Assembly (NCBI GenBank): GCA_003646045.1
Contig: QNDV01000038.1
Span: forward strand, 1 to 11,829
From: a bacterium
GTDB taxonomy: Bacteria > Krumholzibacteriota > Krumholzibacteria > LZORAL124-64-63
Length of the DNA: 11,829 nt
Reading direction: 5' to 3'
This document shows positions 1 to 6,827 of the stretch, one piece after another. The first letter of the stretch is position 1. The number at the start of each line of letters is the position of its first letter. The translations under genes and the position numbers were made by a program. A model generated the notes under the pieces. It had not been told where the DNA came from. It made no database searches and worked only from the letters and a program-made list of their open reading frames with translations.

Positions 1-790
1 CGATTCGATCCAACGCGGCGGCGGCGAACTCGACGCCTTCGCGCCGGGCAGGCGCCACCAGGGCGACTTTCGAATCCTCCGGGGAGAGCGGTCCGATCGT
101 CACGAATTCGAACAGGCGCTCGGCATAGGACTTGGCCCTGCCGAACTGCCCCGGCAGCTGCGGCAGGCCGGCACCGATCAGCACGACTGGCACCTGCTGT
201 TGAGCCGACCGATGCAATGCGGTTATGAGTGCAGCCAACTCTGCTTCCTCGACGTATTGCATCTCGTCGATGAACAGGGCCAGTACTGTTTCGATACGAG
301 CAGCAGCTTCGCCGACCACCGCCAGCAGGGCCTGGAGATCGTGTTCCAGGTCACCGTTGTCGGCCAGTCCCGGCTCTGGCTCCAGATCCAGGCCGACTTC
401 GATGTCGTTATATTTGAACTTGAGCGCACCCACGAATCCGGCAAGCCCCCGCAAGGCACGCTGCGCCAGATCGCGAGCGCGATCGTCATGCGACAGGCGC
501 AGCAATGCTTCCCGGAGTTGGGGCGCCAGAATGGCCGGAAGCGATCTGGACTCCGGAGCCTCGACTCTCATGGTGTGCAGGCCGGCCGCTTCGGCGTCCT
601 TCCGCAACTGATCGAGCAGCACGGTCTTGCCCACGCCCCGCAGACCGACCAGAAGAACACTCTTGGCGGGTCTGCGGAGCTTGGTCCGTGCCAGAGATAT
701 GCGGACCATTTCCCGGAACTCGTCTCGTCCGGCCAGTTCCGGCGGGGGGGTGCCTGCGCCAGGGGAGTATGGGTTTCTGATAGGATCCAT
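1..790 (-). CDS. AAA-type ATPase (archaeal-ATPase/AAA_16-like), 3' part beyond window
   Basis: The frame is open from an ATG at 790 to the window edge, giving the first 263 residues. An in-frame TAA lies eight codons upstream (811-809) with no other start between, so this start is firm. The protein opens MDPIRNPYSPGAGTPPPELAGRDEF, the proline-rich entry of a widespread bacterial ATPase family. It then shows Walker A GLRGVGKT (residues 49-56), Walker B with the acidic pair D175-E176 in a hydrophobic LALFIDE strand, and a sensor-1-like strand, VVLIGAGLP (202-210). This indicates a P-loop NTPase of the Cdc6/ORC-like or STAND-like AAA class. As I recall the family, full-length members end in a winged-helix region, which would lie outside this window. 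The cellular role is unknown. It sits 72 nt after the carrier-fusion gene but has its own promoter-like sequence, no Shine-Dalgarno and a large inverted repeat upstream. Family call is strong, function is not. Confidence 0.88.
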   Translation of the reverse strand, partial: MDPIRNPYSPGAGTPPPELAGRDEFREMVRISLARTKLRRPAKSVLLVGLRGVGKTVLLDQLRKDAEAAGLHTMRVEAPESRSLPAILAPQLREALLRLSHDDRARDLAQRALRGLAGFVGALKFKYNDIEVGLDLEPEPGLADNGDLEHDLQALLAVVGEAAARIETVLALFIDEMQYVEEAELAALITALHRSAQQQVPVVLIGAGLPQLPGQFGRAKSYAERLFEFVTIGPLSPEDSKVALVAPARREGVEFAAAALDRI

Positions 791-796
791 AGGTGA

Positions 797-826
797 GATA
801 TACCAGATTTACCCAAGTTTAGTCAA
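797..826 (-). promoter_or_regulatory. Candidate sigma-70-type promoter giving a leaderless ATPase mRNA
   Basis: On the minus strand TTGACT (826-821) is separated by 18 nt from TATATC (802-797). The A of the ATG at 790 is exactly seven bases past the last base of the -10 hexamer, where +1 is expected. No purine-rich Shine-Dalgarno precedes the ATG; the preceding bases read CTCACCT. Both facts fit a leaderless transcript. The hexamers match consensus at 5/6 and 4/6, so this is a prediction from sequence only. Confidence 0.5.
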
Positions 827-850
827 ATAGAATAACTTGGCTAAATTTGG
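803..850. repeat. 17-bp imperfect inverted repeat, probable operator
   Basis: The left arm 803-819 (ccagatttacccaagtt) is the reverse complement of the right arm 834-850 (aacttggctaaatttgg) at 15 of 17 positions, with a 14-nt spacer. The -35 hexamer of the ATPase promoter lies in the spacer, and the left arm fills most of the -35/-10 spacing. Arm centres are 31 bp apart, about three helical turns, which suits a dimer or paired dimers binding one DNA face. It is AT-rich amid GC-rich coding DNA. It has no following T-run on either strand, so a terminator role is less likely than an operator. A second TTTGAC copy sits 28 nt upstream (855-850 against 827-822). Confidence 0.6.
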
Positions 851-862
851 TCAAAATAGGAA

Positions 863-3046
863 TTACTCGCCATCCCCCCCAAACCCCAACCAATCATCAA
901 TCAACGCCCCGCGCGGTTCACTGGCCGTAGCATCCCGCCCCAGAATCCAATGCTCGAACAACGAATCCAGCGTTCCTTCCATCCGCTTGATCTCGATCCA
1001 GTCCGAAACAAAGGCGGCGAATTCCGCGTCCCGCTGGGCCACCGGATAAGCCAGCACCGCCTTGACGATCCTGTCCCGTGGCACCGCCACCGAGAAACCG
1101 GGATAGATCAGGCACCAGGCCGAACCCGCCTCGGCCGTCATGACCACCGCATCCAGCTCCGGTTCCTGGCCCCGGAAATATGCCCGCGGTGAGACGAAGG
1201 GGACAATCTCCGCCTGGGGTAACAACACCGCCGCTCCCTCGACATATCGCTTCTCGTCCGGCACCCCGATGGTCAGTCCCCGCCGCAGGGCCACATCAGC
1301 CAGGGACTGGAATTCATCCTTGCGATGGTCGTGCACGACAAAGGCCAGGGTCTGTTCCTGGTAGGGCGCCGAGAATTGGGTGGTGATCATGCGTTGGGGC
1401 GTCTTGACCATACCGCTCATGACCAGGTCACACAGACCTGCATCCAGGGCTTCGGTCACCCGGGAACGTTCGATCTTCGTGAATTCCAGGCGGACCCCCA
1501 GATCGGCAGCCAGGATCCGGGCCATCTCGGCGTCGTAACCCACCAACTCACCGCCGGTGTTGTGGTAGGCATAGGGCAGGGCATCGGCGAGATATCCCAC
1601 CCGCAGGAAACCCCGTTCCTGGATTTGCTCCACCCGGCGTGCTCCGGCCGCAGTGGGCAGGGGCGCCGGATCGCCCTCGATTTCCATCACCGGATCGTAC
1701 TGCGCGGAAAACGACATACCCTCGAAGACCCGGTCCAGGGCGTATTCGTGGGACACCAGGTTCTCCAGCGTCACCCGGGTACCGATGATCGTGCCGGCGG
1801 TCAGCGCCAGTGAGATCGCGGCCCACCGCACCAGCTTGAACCAGCGAATGGGCCGGCCCATGATGACGTACGCCCCCAGCACCGACAGCACGATGATGTG
1901 CATGGCCGACAGCAGGGTCCCCACCCGCACATTCACCAGGTTGTTCAGCACCAGGTAGATCTGGAACATGTCCGCCGGGATGGTGAGCTGGTCCAGCAGG
2001 AAGGGCATGGCCATGGGGATGCTGCCGAAGAACGAGAACAGGCCCATGAGCAGGAAGCCGGGGATACGGTCCAGTGCCACGTCCGATCCCGAGTACCAGC
2101 CGGCGTAGAGCACGAAGGTCAGGGTCATCAGCTTGCCCACGTTGGGAAAGTTGAACGACGTGGGGACGATGACGTCGACCAGGCGCCGCGCTTCCTCCTC
2201 GTCCTCTTCGGATTCCAGGCAGCGCTTGATCACCTCGTGGCTGCGGTCCGCCAGCATGGGCAGCACAATGAAGAGGTTGCCCGTGGCGAACGCCGTCACC
2301 AGCACGTCGCGCACCGGCCCCACCACGTCGCGGTAGCGTAGCGGTGTCAACGAGGCCACCAAGCCGGGCAGGATCCACAGCGCCATCACCATGCAGACGG
2401 CGACGTAGGAGATCACGTACACCTGCAGCCGACCCAGATCCTCCACCGCCAGGGTGCCCGCGGCGTGGGCGCTGATGGCGAAAACCCCGATGGGCGCCAA
2501 CTCCGCGATCCGGCTCGACACCTTGGCCAGGGCCTTCACCACCACGTCCAGGGTATCGAGTAGCTTGCTCTTGGTGTCCATGCCGATGAGGGCCACGCCG
2601 AGTACCACACTGAACAGGACCACCGCCGGCACCATGTTCGACGCCAGGGAATGGAAGGGGTTGGCGGGAATGTACATCTCCAGCAGGGACAACTCGGCGG
2701 GCGGCACCACCAGGCTCGTGCTGAAGAAGGCCGCGCTCTCCCAACGTGGAAACGTCAGGGGGTAGACCGCGACCATGGCCAGGGACAGCACCCACAGCAG
2801 CAGCAGCAGCGCGCCGCCGCGCAGGGCCAACTCCCCGGCAGTGCGGTAATCCAGGCGACCCAGACTGACAACGAGGGAGACCGCCACGTAGGGCAACACG
2901 GGCATCTGCAGCAGCAGGATGAAGGCGTCACCCACGATCTCCAGTGGTGCTACCCAGTGACCGGCGGCGATACCCGTCAGGATGCCCGCCCCCATGCCGA
3001 TCAGGACCCGGGCCGAAAGGCTCAGTCGGCTACCTGGTATCCGCAC
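863..3046 (-). CDS. DAACS (glutamate/dicarboxylate) carrier fused to periplasmic amino-acid-binding domain
   Basis: The 727-residue protein starts at a GTG (3046) with GGGAG six bases upstream. Residues 1-400 are highly hydrophobic and follow the GltP/DctA-type cation:dicarboxylate symporter layout. A hairpin-1-like segment occupies about 245-266. A TM7 break reads SFNFPNVGK (297-305). A hairpin-2-like SIPMAMPF (342-349) precedes IPADMF and a TM8 containing VNVRVGTLLSAM (371-382). A positively charged loop (RPIRWFKLVR, 399-408) and one extra helix (about 409-425) follow, which would place the C-terminus in the periplasm. Residues 474-703 are a solute-binding family 3 domain: GFLRVGYLADALPYAY, then GYDAEMARILAADLGV (503-518) and DLVMSGMVKTPQRM. 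The likely role is uptake of an amino acid or dicarboxylate captured by the tethered domain. Canonical DAACS sodium/substrate motifs (NMDGT, the TM8 acidic residue) are not recognisable, so coupling ion and substrate are open. Confidence 0.85.
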   Translation of the reverse strand: MRIPGSRLSLSARVLIGMGAGILTGIAAGHWVAPLEIVGDAFILLLQMPVLPYVAVSLVVSLGRLDYRTAGELALRGGALLLLLWVLSLAMVAVYPLTFPRWESAAFFSTSLVVPPAELSLLEMYIPANPFHSLASNMVPAVVLFSVVLGVALIGMDTKSKLLDTLDVVVKALAKVSSRIAELAPIGVFAISAHAAGTLAVEDLGRLQVYVISYVAVCMVMALWILPGLVASLTPLRYRDVVGPVRDVLVTAFATGNLFIVLPMLADRSHEVIKRCLESEEDEEEARRLVDVIVPTSFNFPNVGKLMTLTFVLYAGWYSGSDVALDRIPGFLLMGLFSFFGSIPMAMPFLLDQLTIPADMFQIYLVLNNLVNVRVGTLLSAMHIIVLSVLGAYVIMGRPIRWFKLVRWAAISLALTAGTIIGTRVTLENLVSHEYALDRVFEGMSFSAQYDPVMEIEGDPAPLPTAAGARRVEQIQERGFLRVGYLADALPYAYHNTGGELVGYDAEMARILAADLGVRLEFTKIERSRVTEALDAGLCDLVMSGMVKTPQRMITTQFSAPYQEQTLAFVVHDHRKDEFQSLADVALRRGLTIGVPDEKRYVEGAAVLLPQAEIVPFVSPRAYFRGQEPELDAVVMTAEAGSAWCLIYPGFSVAVPRDRIVKAVLAYPVAQRDAEFAAFVSDWIEIKRMEGTLDSLFEHWILGRDATASEPRGALIDDWLGFGGDGE

Positions 3047-3082
3047 GCGTTTCTCCCGTGGTTGTGGTCGATCATGGATGAG

Positions 3083-3121
3083 ACGACAGGACCGCTCCCC
3101 ACCAGGAAAGCGGTCCGTCGT
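3083..3121. terminator. Stem-loop after bactofilin gene, possible terminator
   Basis: GGACCGCT (3089-3096) pairs with AGCGGTCC (3109-3116) across a 12-nt loop. The stem extends by ACGAC (3083-3087) with GTCGT (3117-3121) past one bulged base. It lies 40 nt past the bactofilin stop and before the carrier start. Neither flank has a convincing T-run, so it could instead be an RNA-stabilising structure or an attenuator in the leader of the carrier gene. Confidence 0.4.
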
Positions 3122-3160
3122 TAGGTCGCTCGCACAACCTGATCATATGCAGCGAGGCCG

Positions 3161-3607
3161 CTACTTCTTGATCGCCTCGTGATGGGTCTGCTTGGCGCCC
3201 AGCGACGACGAGGACGACGAGGACGACGGCGCCGGCGACCCGGCACCCGGGGCCTTGGCACCCATGCTGCAGTTACCCTCGAAGAACACGCCTTCGTCGA
3301 TGACCAGACGCTTGGTCTTGATGTCACCTTCGACGTGGGAGCCGCTCTGCAGCTCGATCTTGTTCTCGGCAATGATGTTGCCGAACAGTTGGCCGCCGAT
3401 GATGGCGTTCTTCACCTTCACGTCGGCATGGACCACGCCGGTCTTGCCGATGACCAGGCTTTCGGGCCTGCCGATCGTGCCCTTGAATTCACCTTCGATG
3501 CGCAAGGTGCCGCCCACCTGAACGGTGCCGTCGAACTTGCAGCCCTGGGCTATGATCGACGTCTGGCCACCGGCCACAGCCTGGTTTTCTGGTTCTTTTC
3601 CGAACAT
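3161..3607 (-). CDS. Bactofilin (polymer-forming cytoskeletal protein)
   Basis: The 148-residue product has the bactofilin (DUF583) beta-helix core from about 15 to 115. Repeated short beta rungs include TLRIEGEFKGTIG, SLVIGKTGVVHADVKV, AIIGGQLFGNI, HVEGDIKTKRLVIDEG and FFEGNC, matching the family's closing VIxEGxxFEGxC signature. Bactofilins self-assemble without nucleotide into membrane-associated filaments that position cell-wall enzymes or polar complexes. The short N-terminal tail (MFGK, then polar residues) fits the membrane-targeting tails reported in the family. The C-terminal tail is disordered: a proline/alanine stretch, eight consecutive serines (128-135), then a basic end. The ATG at 3607 has a near-perfect Shine-Dalgarno, AAGGAGG (3620-3614), six bases upstream. 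It follows a LytM-type peptidase gene, a known recurrent pairing, so it probably localises that enzyme. Length is normal. Confidence 0.95.
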   Translation of the reverse strand: MFGKEPENQAVAGGQTSIIAQGCKFDGTVQVGGTLRIEGEFKGTIGRPESLVIGKTGVVHADVKVKNAIIGGQLFGNIIAENKIELQSGSHVEGDIKTKRLVIDEGVFFEGNCSMGAKAPGAGSPAPSSSSSSSSLGAKQTHHEAIKK

Positions 3608-3613
3608 GCTCTT

Positions 3614-3620
3614 CCTCCTT
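3614..3620 (-). promoter_or_regulatory. Strong Shine-Dalgarno of the bactofilin gene
   Basis: AAGGAGG reads on the minus strand six bases before the ATG at 3607. It is the best ribosome-binding site in the window and fits a structural protein needed in more copies than the enzymes upstream in the same unit. Confidence 0.8.
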
Positions 3621-3623
3621 GGG

Positions 3624-3639
3624 CCGGGCTACCGCCCGG
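3624..3639. other. Intercistronic hairpin before bactofilin
   Basis: CCGGGC (3624-3629) and GCCCGG (3634-3639) form a perfect 6-bp GC stem with a 4-nt loop. It ends four bases before the bactofilin Shine-Dalgarno on the minus strand. There is no T-run, so it is more likely a processing or stability element that lets bactofilin be expressed differently from the peptidase. Confidence 0.4.
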
Positions 3640-3677
3640 GACGCGTGCCGTACTCTCGTGCCGAACCGTTCAAGCGC

Positions 3678-4487
3678 TCAGTTGCGAAGCGGGTCTCCTT
3701 CGATCACCGTACGTGGATCGATGGCCTCCCCCTGGCGCCAAACCTCGAAATGCAGATGCGTGGCGGTGGACTGGCCCGAGGCGCCCATGTACGCGATGAC
3801 CTGTCCGGTCTCCACGCGGGCTCCACGCCCCACAGCCAGTCGGTTGCAATGACCGTAGACAGTTACGTAACCCAAACCGTGCTCTATTTCAACATAGTTT
3901 CCCAGATTGGGGTCCTGTCCCGCCCTGACCACGACGCCGTCACCGGCCGCCACGATGGGCGTATCTGTCGCTGCAGCAATATCGATGCCCGGATGGGGCT
4001 GTATCCCGCGGGACGTGTTGCCGACGATGAATTCCCTGGTCACGTACCCCCGTGCGGGCCACCGCTCGGGGCCGGGGTTCACAGTCACCGAGGCCGCCCG
4101 ACGCATGGCCACATCGGCCGAAGCCGGTATCTCATTCTGCCACACGGACAACGACTCCGCCGCCGCGTCACTGACACCCTCGACCCCCAGCATCGTCAGC
4201 AGTTTTTCCTGCATGCGGGCCATGGCCTCCAGGCGGGCACCCAGCTCGTCGGTACGAGACACGGCCTCGTGGGCAACGGCCAGTTCCTGTTCCAGGCGGT
4301 GGATCGTTTGCCGCTCGTGGGCCTGGCCCGAAAACTCAGCCATCAGCATGGCCGTCGCCACTACCCCCGCCACGCCCAGGACAATGAGGGTCACCACCAT
4401 GGCGCGGGAGATGCCGTACTCCCGGGTGGAGCGCTCATCGTCGGGAATGAAAATGATGCGTGTGTGGCGGGGAATGGCCAAGTTCAC
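3678..4487 (-). CDS. Membrane-anchored M23 (LytM-type) peptidoglycan endopeptidase
   Basis: The 269-residue protein has a short cytoplasmic N-terminus, one membrane helix (about 29-51), a heptad-like coiled coil (about 56-100) and a C-terminal M23 domain (about 145-262). All LytM active-site features are present: HPGID (H165, D169) and HLHFEV (H246) as zinc ligands, and H213 in YGHC plus H244 as catalytic residues. It is therefore predicted to be an active periplasmic hydrolase cutting peptide cross-bridges, unlike degenerate EnvC/NlpD-type activators. The GTG at 4487 overlaps the kinase stop (GTGA), suggesting coupled translation. However, GGAGGT lies directly against it and is better spaced (six bases) for an in-frame TTG at 4481, so the start is ambiguous by two codons. 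The bactofilin gene follows 70 nt downstream, and coiled coil plus TM fit recruitment by a bactofilin scaffold. Confidence 0.93.
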   Translation of the reverse strand: MNLAIPRHTRIIFIPDDERSTREYGISRAMVVTLIVLGVAGVVATAMLMAEFSGQAHERQTIHRLEQELAVAHEAVSRTDELGARLEAMARMQEKLLTMLGVEGVSDAAAESLSVWQNEIPASADVAMRRAASVTVNPGPERWPARGYVTREFIVGNTSRGIQPHPGIDIAAATDTPIVAAGDGVVVRAGQDPNLGNYVEIEHGLGYVTVYGHCNRLAVGRGARVETGQVIAYMGASGQSTATHLHFEVWRQGEAIDPRTVIEGDPLRN

Positions 4488-5887
4488 ACCTCCGTTGAAT
4501 CGTCGATGAGAGCCGTGGTTCCCACCTGGCGGCGTGCCCGCGGGAGCGACATGCGAAACAGGGTACCTTTGCCGGGAGTGCTTTCCAATTCGATACGACC
4601 GCCGTGCTCATGCATGATCCGCGCCACGATGGACAGGCCCAGACCTGTGCCCTTGCCATAGTCCTTCGTCGTGAAAAAGGGCAGGAAAATCGAGTCGTGG
4701 TTCTCCTCGGGAATACCTTCGCCCGAGTCCCTGAACAATATCACCAACTCGCCCGGATCCCCTTCGTCCACCTCGATGGTGATACGTCCGCCCGAGGGCA
4801 TGGCGTCCAGGGCGTTGGCCATGAGATTGAAGAAGACCTGGTCCAGCTCGTTGCGGTTACCGAAGACCCAGGTCTCGGTGCGGGTCTGCACTTCCACTTC
4901 CACATCGGCCACCCGCAGATTCTTCTCCAGGAGGAAGCGGGTCTCACGGATGGACTCGGCCAGGTCCACGGCGGCTCGCCCACTGCCCGTGGGACGCGCG
5001 AAATTCAAGAGACCCTTGATGATGTTGCGACACTGTTCGGTCTGGCGAATGATGCGCTGGATATCGTCTGACATGTCCTCGTCGTCGATATCGTCACCAA
5101 GCATCTGGGCCGACAGGAGGATCGAACCCAACGGTGTGTTCAGCTGGTGGGCGATGCCCGCGGCCAACTGTCCGATGCCCGCCAATTTCTCGGTCTCGCT
5201 CATGCGCGACTCGAGATGCTTGGCCTCGGTGATGTCCCGCGCGATGACCACGAAGGAACCCGCGTCCGTGTCCTGCGCCGCATGGTCGGGACGAATGGCC
5301 GAAATCGTCAGACTGAGGGTGCGGATAGGCCTGGGCCCACCGTCGAGCGCCACTTCGTAGGTCAGCCGGCGACCGGTGCGACGCACATCGGCAAAAACCT
5401 GTTCGACGGTTAACTCGCCATCACGGCGCAGGCCCAGTTCCAGCTCTTCCACATTGCGGGCCAAGGCATTGCGGCGCGGCATGCCGAACAGCCGCTCGGA
5501 CATCTTGTTCCACTCCTGGACGGTGCCCCGCTCGTCCAGCAGGAAGATCGCCTCGCCCGCGTGGTTGATGATGCTGCGGTATTTGGCCTCGGAGCGGCGC
5601 AGGCGCAGGCTCGCCTGCTCGGCGTTGCGCAGGCGCAGCCAGAAACTCCAGCCCAGGCCCAGGATGAAGACCTGGAAAGTGCCGCGCACCAGCAGATCGG
5701 TCAGCACATGGCCGCTACGCCAGCCTTCGCTCCACAGTCCCTGCCACGAACCGGTCTTATCGAACATCACCGTCAACCCGTATGCCTGCAGCAGGAGAAC
5801 GATGAGGGTCGCCGACAGCAGGGCCAGCTGGAAGATACGCAGACTCTGGGCCCGACCCGGTATACGGAAGGACGGCAGACGTCTCAT
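4484..5887 (-). CDS. Membrane PAS-domain sensor histidine kinase
   Basis: The 467-residue protein has two membrane helices (about 17-39 and 66-84) enclosing a short periplasmic segment. A PAS domain follows (about 97-222, ending in the typical VIARDITEAKHLE). A HisKA dimerisation helix carries LAAGIAHQLNTPLGSIL, with phospho-acceptor H247. The HATPase domain shows an N box (NELDQVFFNLMANALDAM, 346-363), G1 DSGEGIP (387-393), F box FLPFFTTK and G2 GKGTGLGLSI (411-420). It should autophosphorylate and signal to a response regulator. None is encoded nearby, so it is an orphan here. The residue after the histidine is Gln where Glu or Asp is usual. The ATG is one base after the parB stop and has only a weak GGA upstream, so it is probably translationally coupled to parB. 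Its stop overlaps the peptidase GTG. The signal sensed is unknown. Confidence 0.93.
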   Translation of the reverse strand: MRRLPSFRIPGRAQSLRIFQLALLSATLIVLLLQAYGLTVMFDKTGSWQGLWSEGWRSGHVLTDLLVRGTFQVFILGLGWSFWLRLRNAEQASLRLRRSEAKYRSIINHAGEAIFLLDERGTVQEWNKMSERLFGMPRRNALARNVEELELGLRRDGELTVEQVFADVRRTGRRLTYEVALDGGPRPIRTLSLTISAIRPDHAAQDTDAGSFVVIARDITEAKHLESRMSETEKLAGIGQLAAGIAHQLNTPLGSILLSAQMLGDDIDDEDMSDDIQRIIRQTEQCRNIIKGLLNFARPTGSGRAAVDLAESIRETRFLLEKNLRVADVEVEVQTRTETWVFGNRNELDQVFFNLMANALDAMPSGGRITIEVDEGDPGELVILFRDSGEGIPEENHDSIFLPFFTTKDYGKGTGLGLSIVARIMHEHGGRIELESTPGKGTLFRMSLPRARRQVGTTALIDDSTEV

Positions 5888-5888
5888 A

Positions 5889-6827
5889 TTATAATTCCGT
5901 ATCCACGCCCATGATCTTCAGCAGGCGTACGAGATCGTCGTCGCCGTAGAAGCGCAGGCTGATTGTCCCCTTGCCCGTCTTGGCATCGCGATCGATACCC
6001 ACCGGCGAACCATACACCCGTTCGGCCCTGTTCTGCAGGGCGCGCACCGTGGGATCGACGGGACCCGCCGCCGCGCGACGCCGTTTGCGACGGGGTTTGC
6101 CGCCGCCCATTCCGGCCCGCTTTTCCGTCTCGCGCACCGACAGGCCACGGCTGGCGCAGAGGCGGGCCAGCTGCAGCCGGGCCGGACCCGCATCCATACC
6201 CAACAGGGCCTTGGCGTGGCCCCGGCTCAACTCACCCTGCTGTAGCAATTCCAGTATCTGCTCCTCTAACGTCAACAGCCGCAACATATTAGCTACTGTG
6301 CTACGCCTCTTGCCCAGCATACCGGCCAGCTCCTCCTGGGTGGCGCCGTAGCTTTGCAGAAGATTGCTGTAGGCCTGGGCTTCCTCCACCGGGCCCAGAT
6401 CCTCGCGCTGGATGTTCTCCAGCAGGGCAATTTTGAGGGCCTCGGTTTCGGCGTAGGTGCAGATCAGGGCCGGCACCTCCGCCAGCCCCGCCAGCCGGGC
6501 GGCCCGCACCCGGCGCTCACCGGCAACTACGCAGTATTCCATGGCGTCGGGCTGGGAACCGCTTTCGGGATGACGCCGCACCTGCTCCCGCGCATCGAGA
6601 CGTCGCACCAGTACGGGCTGCAGGATACCGACTTCTCTTATGGAGCGCGATAATTCGTCTAACGTTTTGTCGTCAAACGTTTTACGTGGCTGTTCAGGGT
6701 TGAAGCCAATCCTGTCCAGGTCAATGCGGCTCAAACCGCCGGTGGCCTTGATCTCTGGATCGCCCCTCATATCCGCCCCAGGAATCAACGCCGACAGTCC
6801 CTTGCCCAACACGCTGTGCTTGCTCAT
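5889..6827 (-). CDS. parB: Chromosome-partitioning protein ParB
   Basis: The 312-residue protein begins MSKHSVLGKGLSALIPG, a classic chromosomal ParB N-terminus. The CTP-binding/N-engagement region follows, with QPRKTFDD and GERRVRAARLAG (GERR at 103-106). Next come ENIQREDLGPVEEAQAY (137-153), a helix-turn-helix with RRSTVANMLRLL (about 174-185), a basic linker (KPRRKRRR) and a C-terminal dimerisation domain. ParB binds parS, loads as a CTP-dependent clamp and stimulates ParA. I chose the ATG at 6827 because it overlaps the parA stop (ATGA), is preceded by a GGGAGAGG Shine-Dalgarno, and matches family N-termini. The open frame continues upstream to 6908, but only as parA shadow. A roughly 20-residue polar insertion (REQVRRHPESGSQPDAM) precedes the GERR motif. 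Three parS sites lie upstream of parA. Confidence 0.97.
   Translation of the reverse strand: MSKHSVLGKGLSALIPGADMRGDPEIKATGGLSRIDLDRIGFNPEQPRKTFDDKTLDELSRSIREVGILQPVLVRRLDAREQVRRHPESGSQPDAMEYCVVAGERRVRAARLAGLAEVPALICTYAETEALKIALLENIQREDLGPVEEAQAYSNLLQSYGATQEELAGMLGKRRSTVANMLRLLTLEEQILELLQQGELSRGHAKALLGMDAGPARLQLARLCASRGLSVRETEKRAGMGGGKPRRKRRRAAAGPVDPTVRALQNRAERVYGSPVGIDRDAKTGKGTISLRFYGDDDLVRLLKIMGVDTEL

Noticed and set aside
1548..2795. 415-codon minus-strand frame inside the carrier gene
   Set aside because: It is an alternative frame of the carrier gene with Gly/Arg/Pro/His-rich low-complexity composition, while the other frame gives clear membrane and binding-protein motifs.
2796..2813. 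CAG/CTG trinucleotide run
   Set aside because: It encodes a leucine run inside a membrane helix, which explains it without a separate repeat function.
3142..3147. TATGAT (minus strand) as -10 of a promoter for the carrier gene
   Set aside because: It is close to consensus, but no -35-like hexamer lies 16-18 nt upstream, so a promoter cannot be supported on this alone.
3525..4661. 378-codon plus-strand frame opposite the LytM gene
   Set aside because: It is antisense to a gene with a complete M23 active site and gives no recognisable domain.
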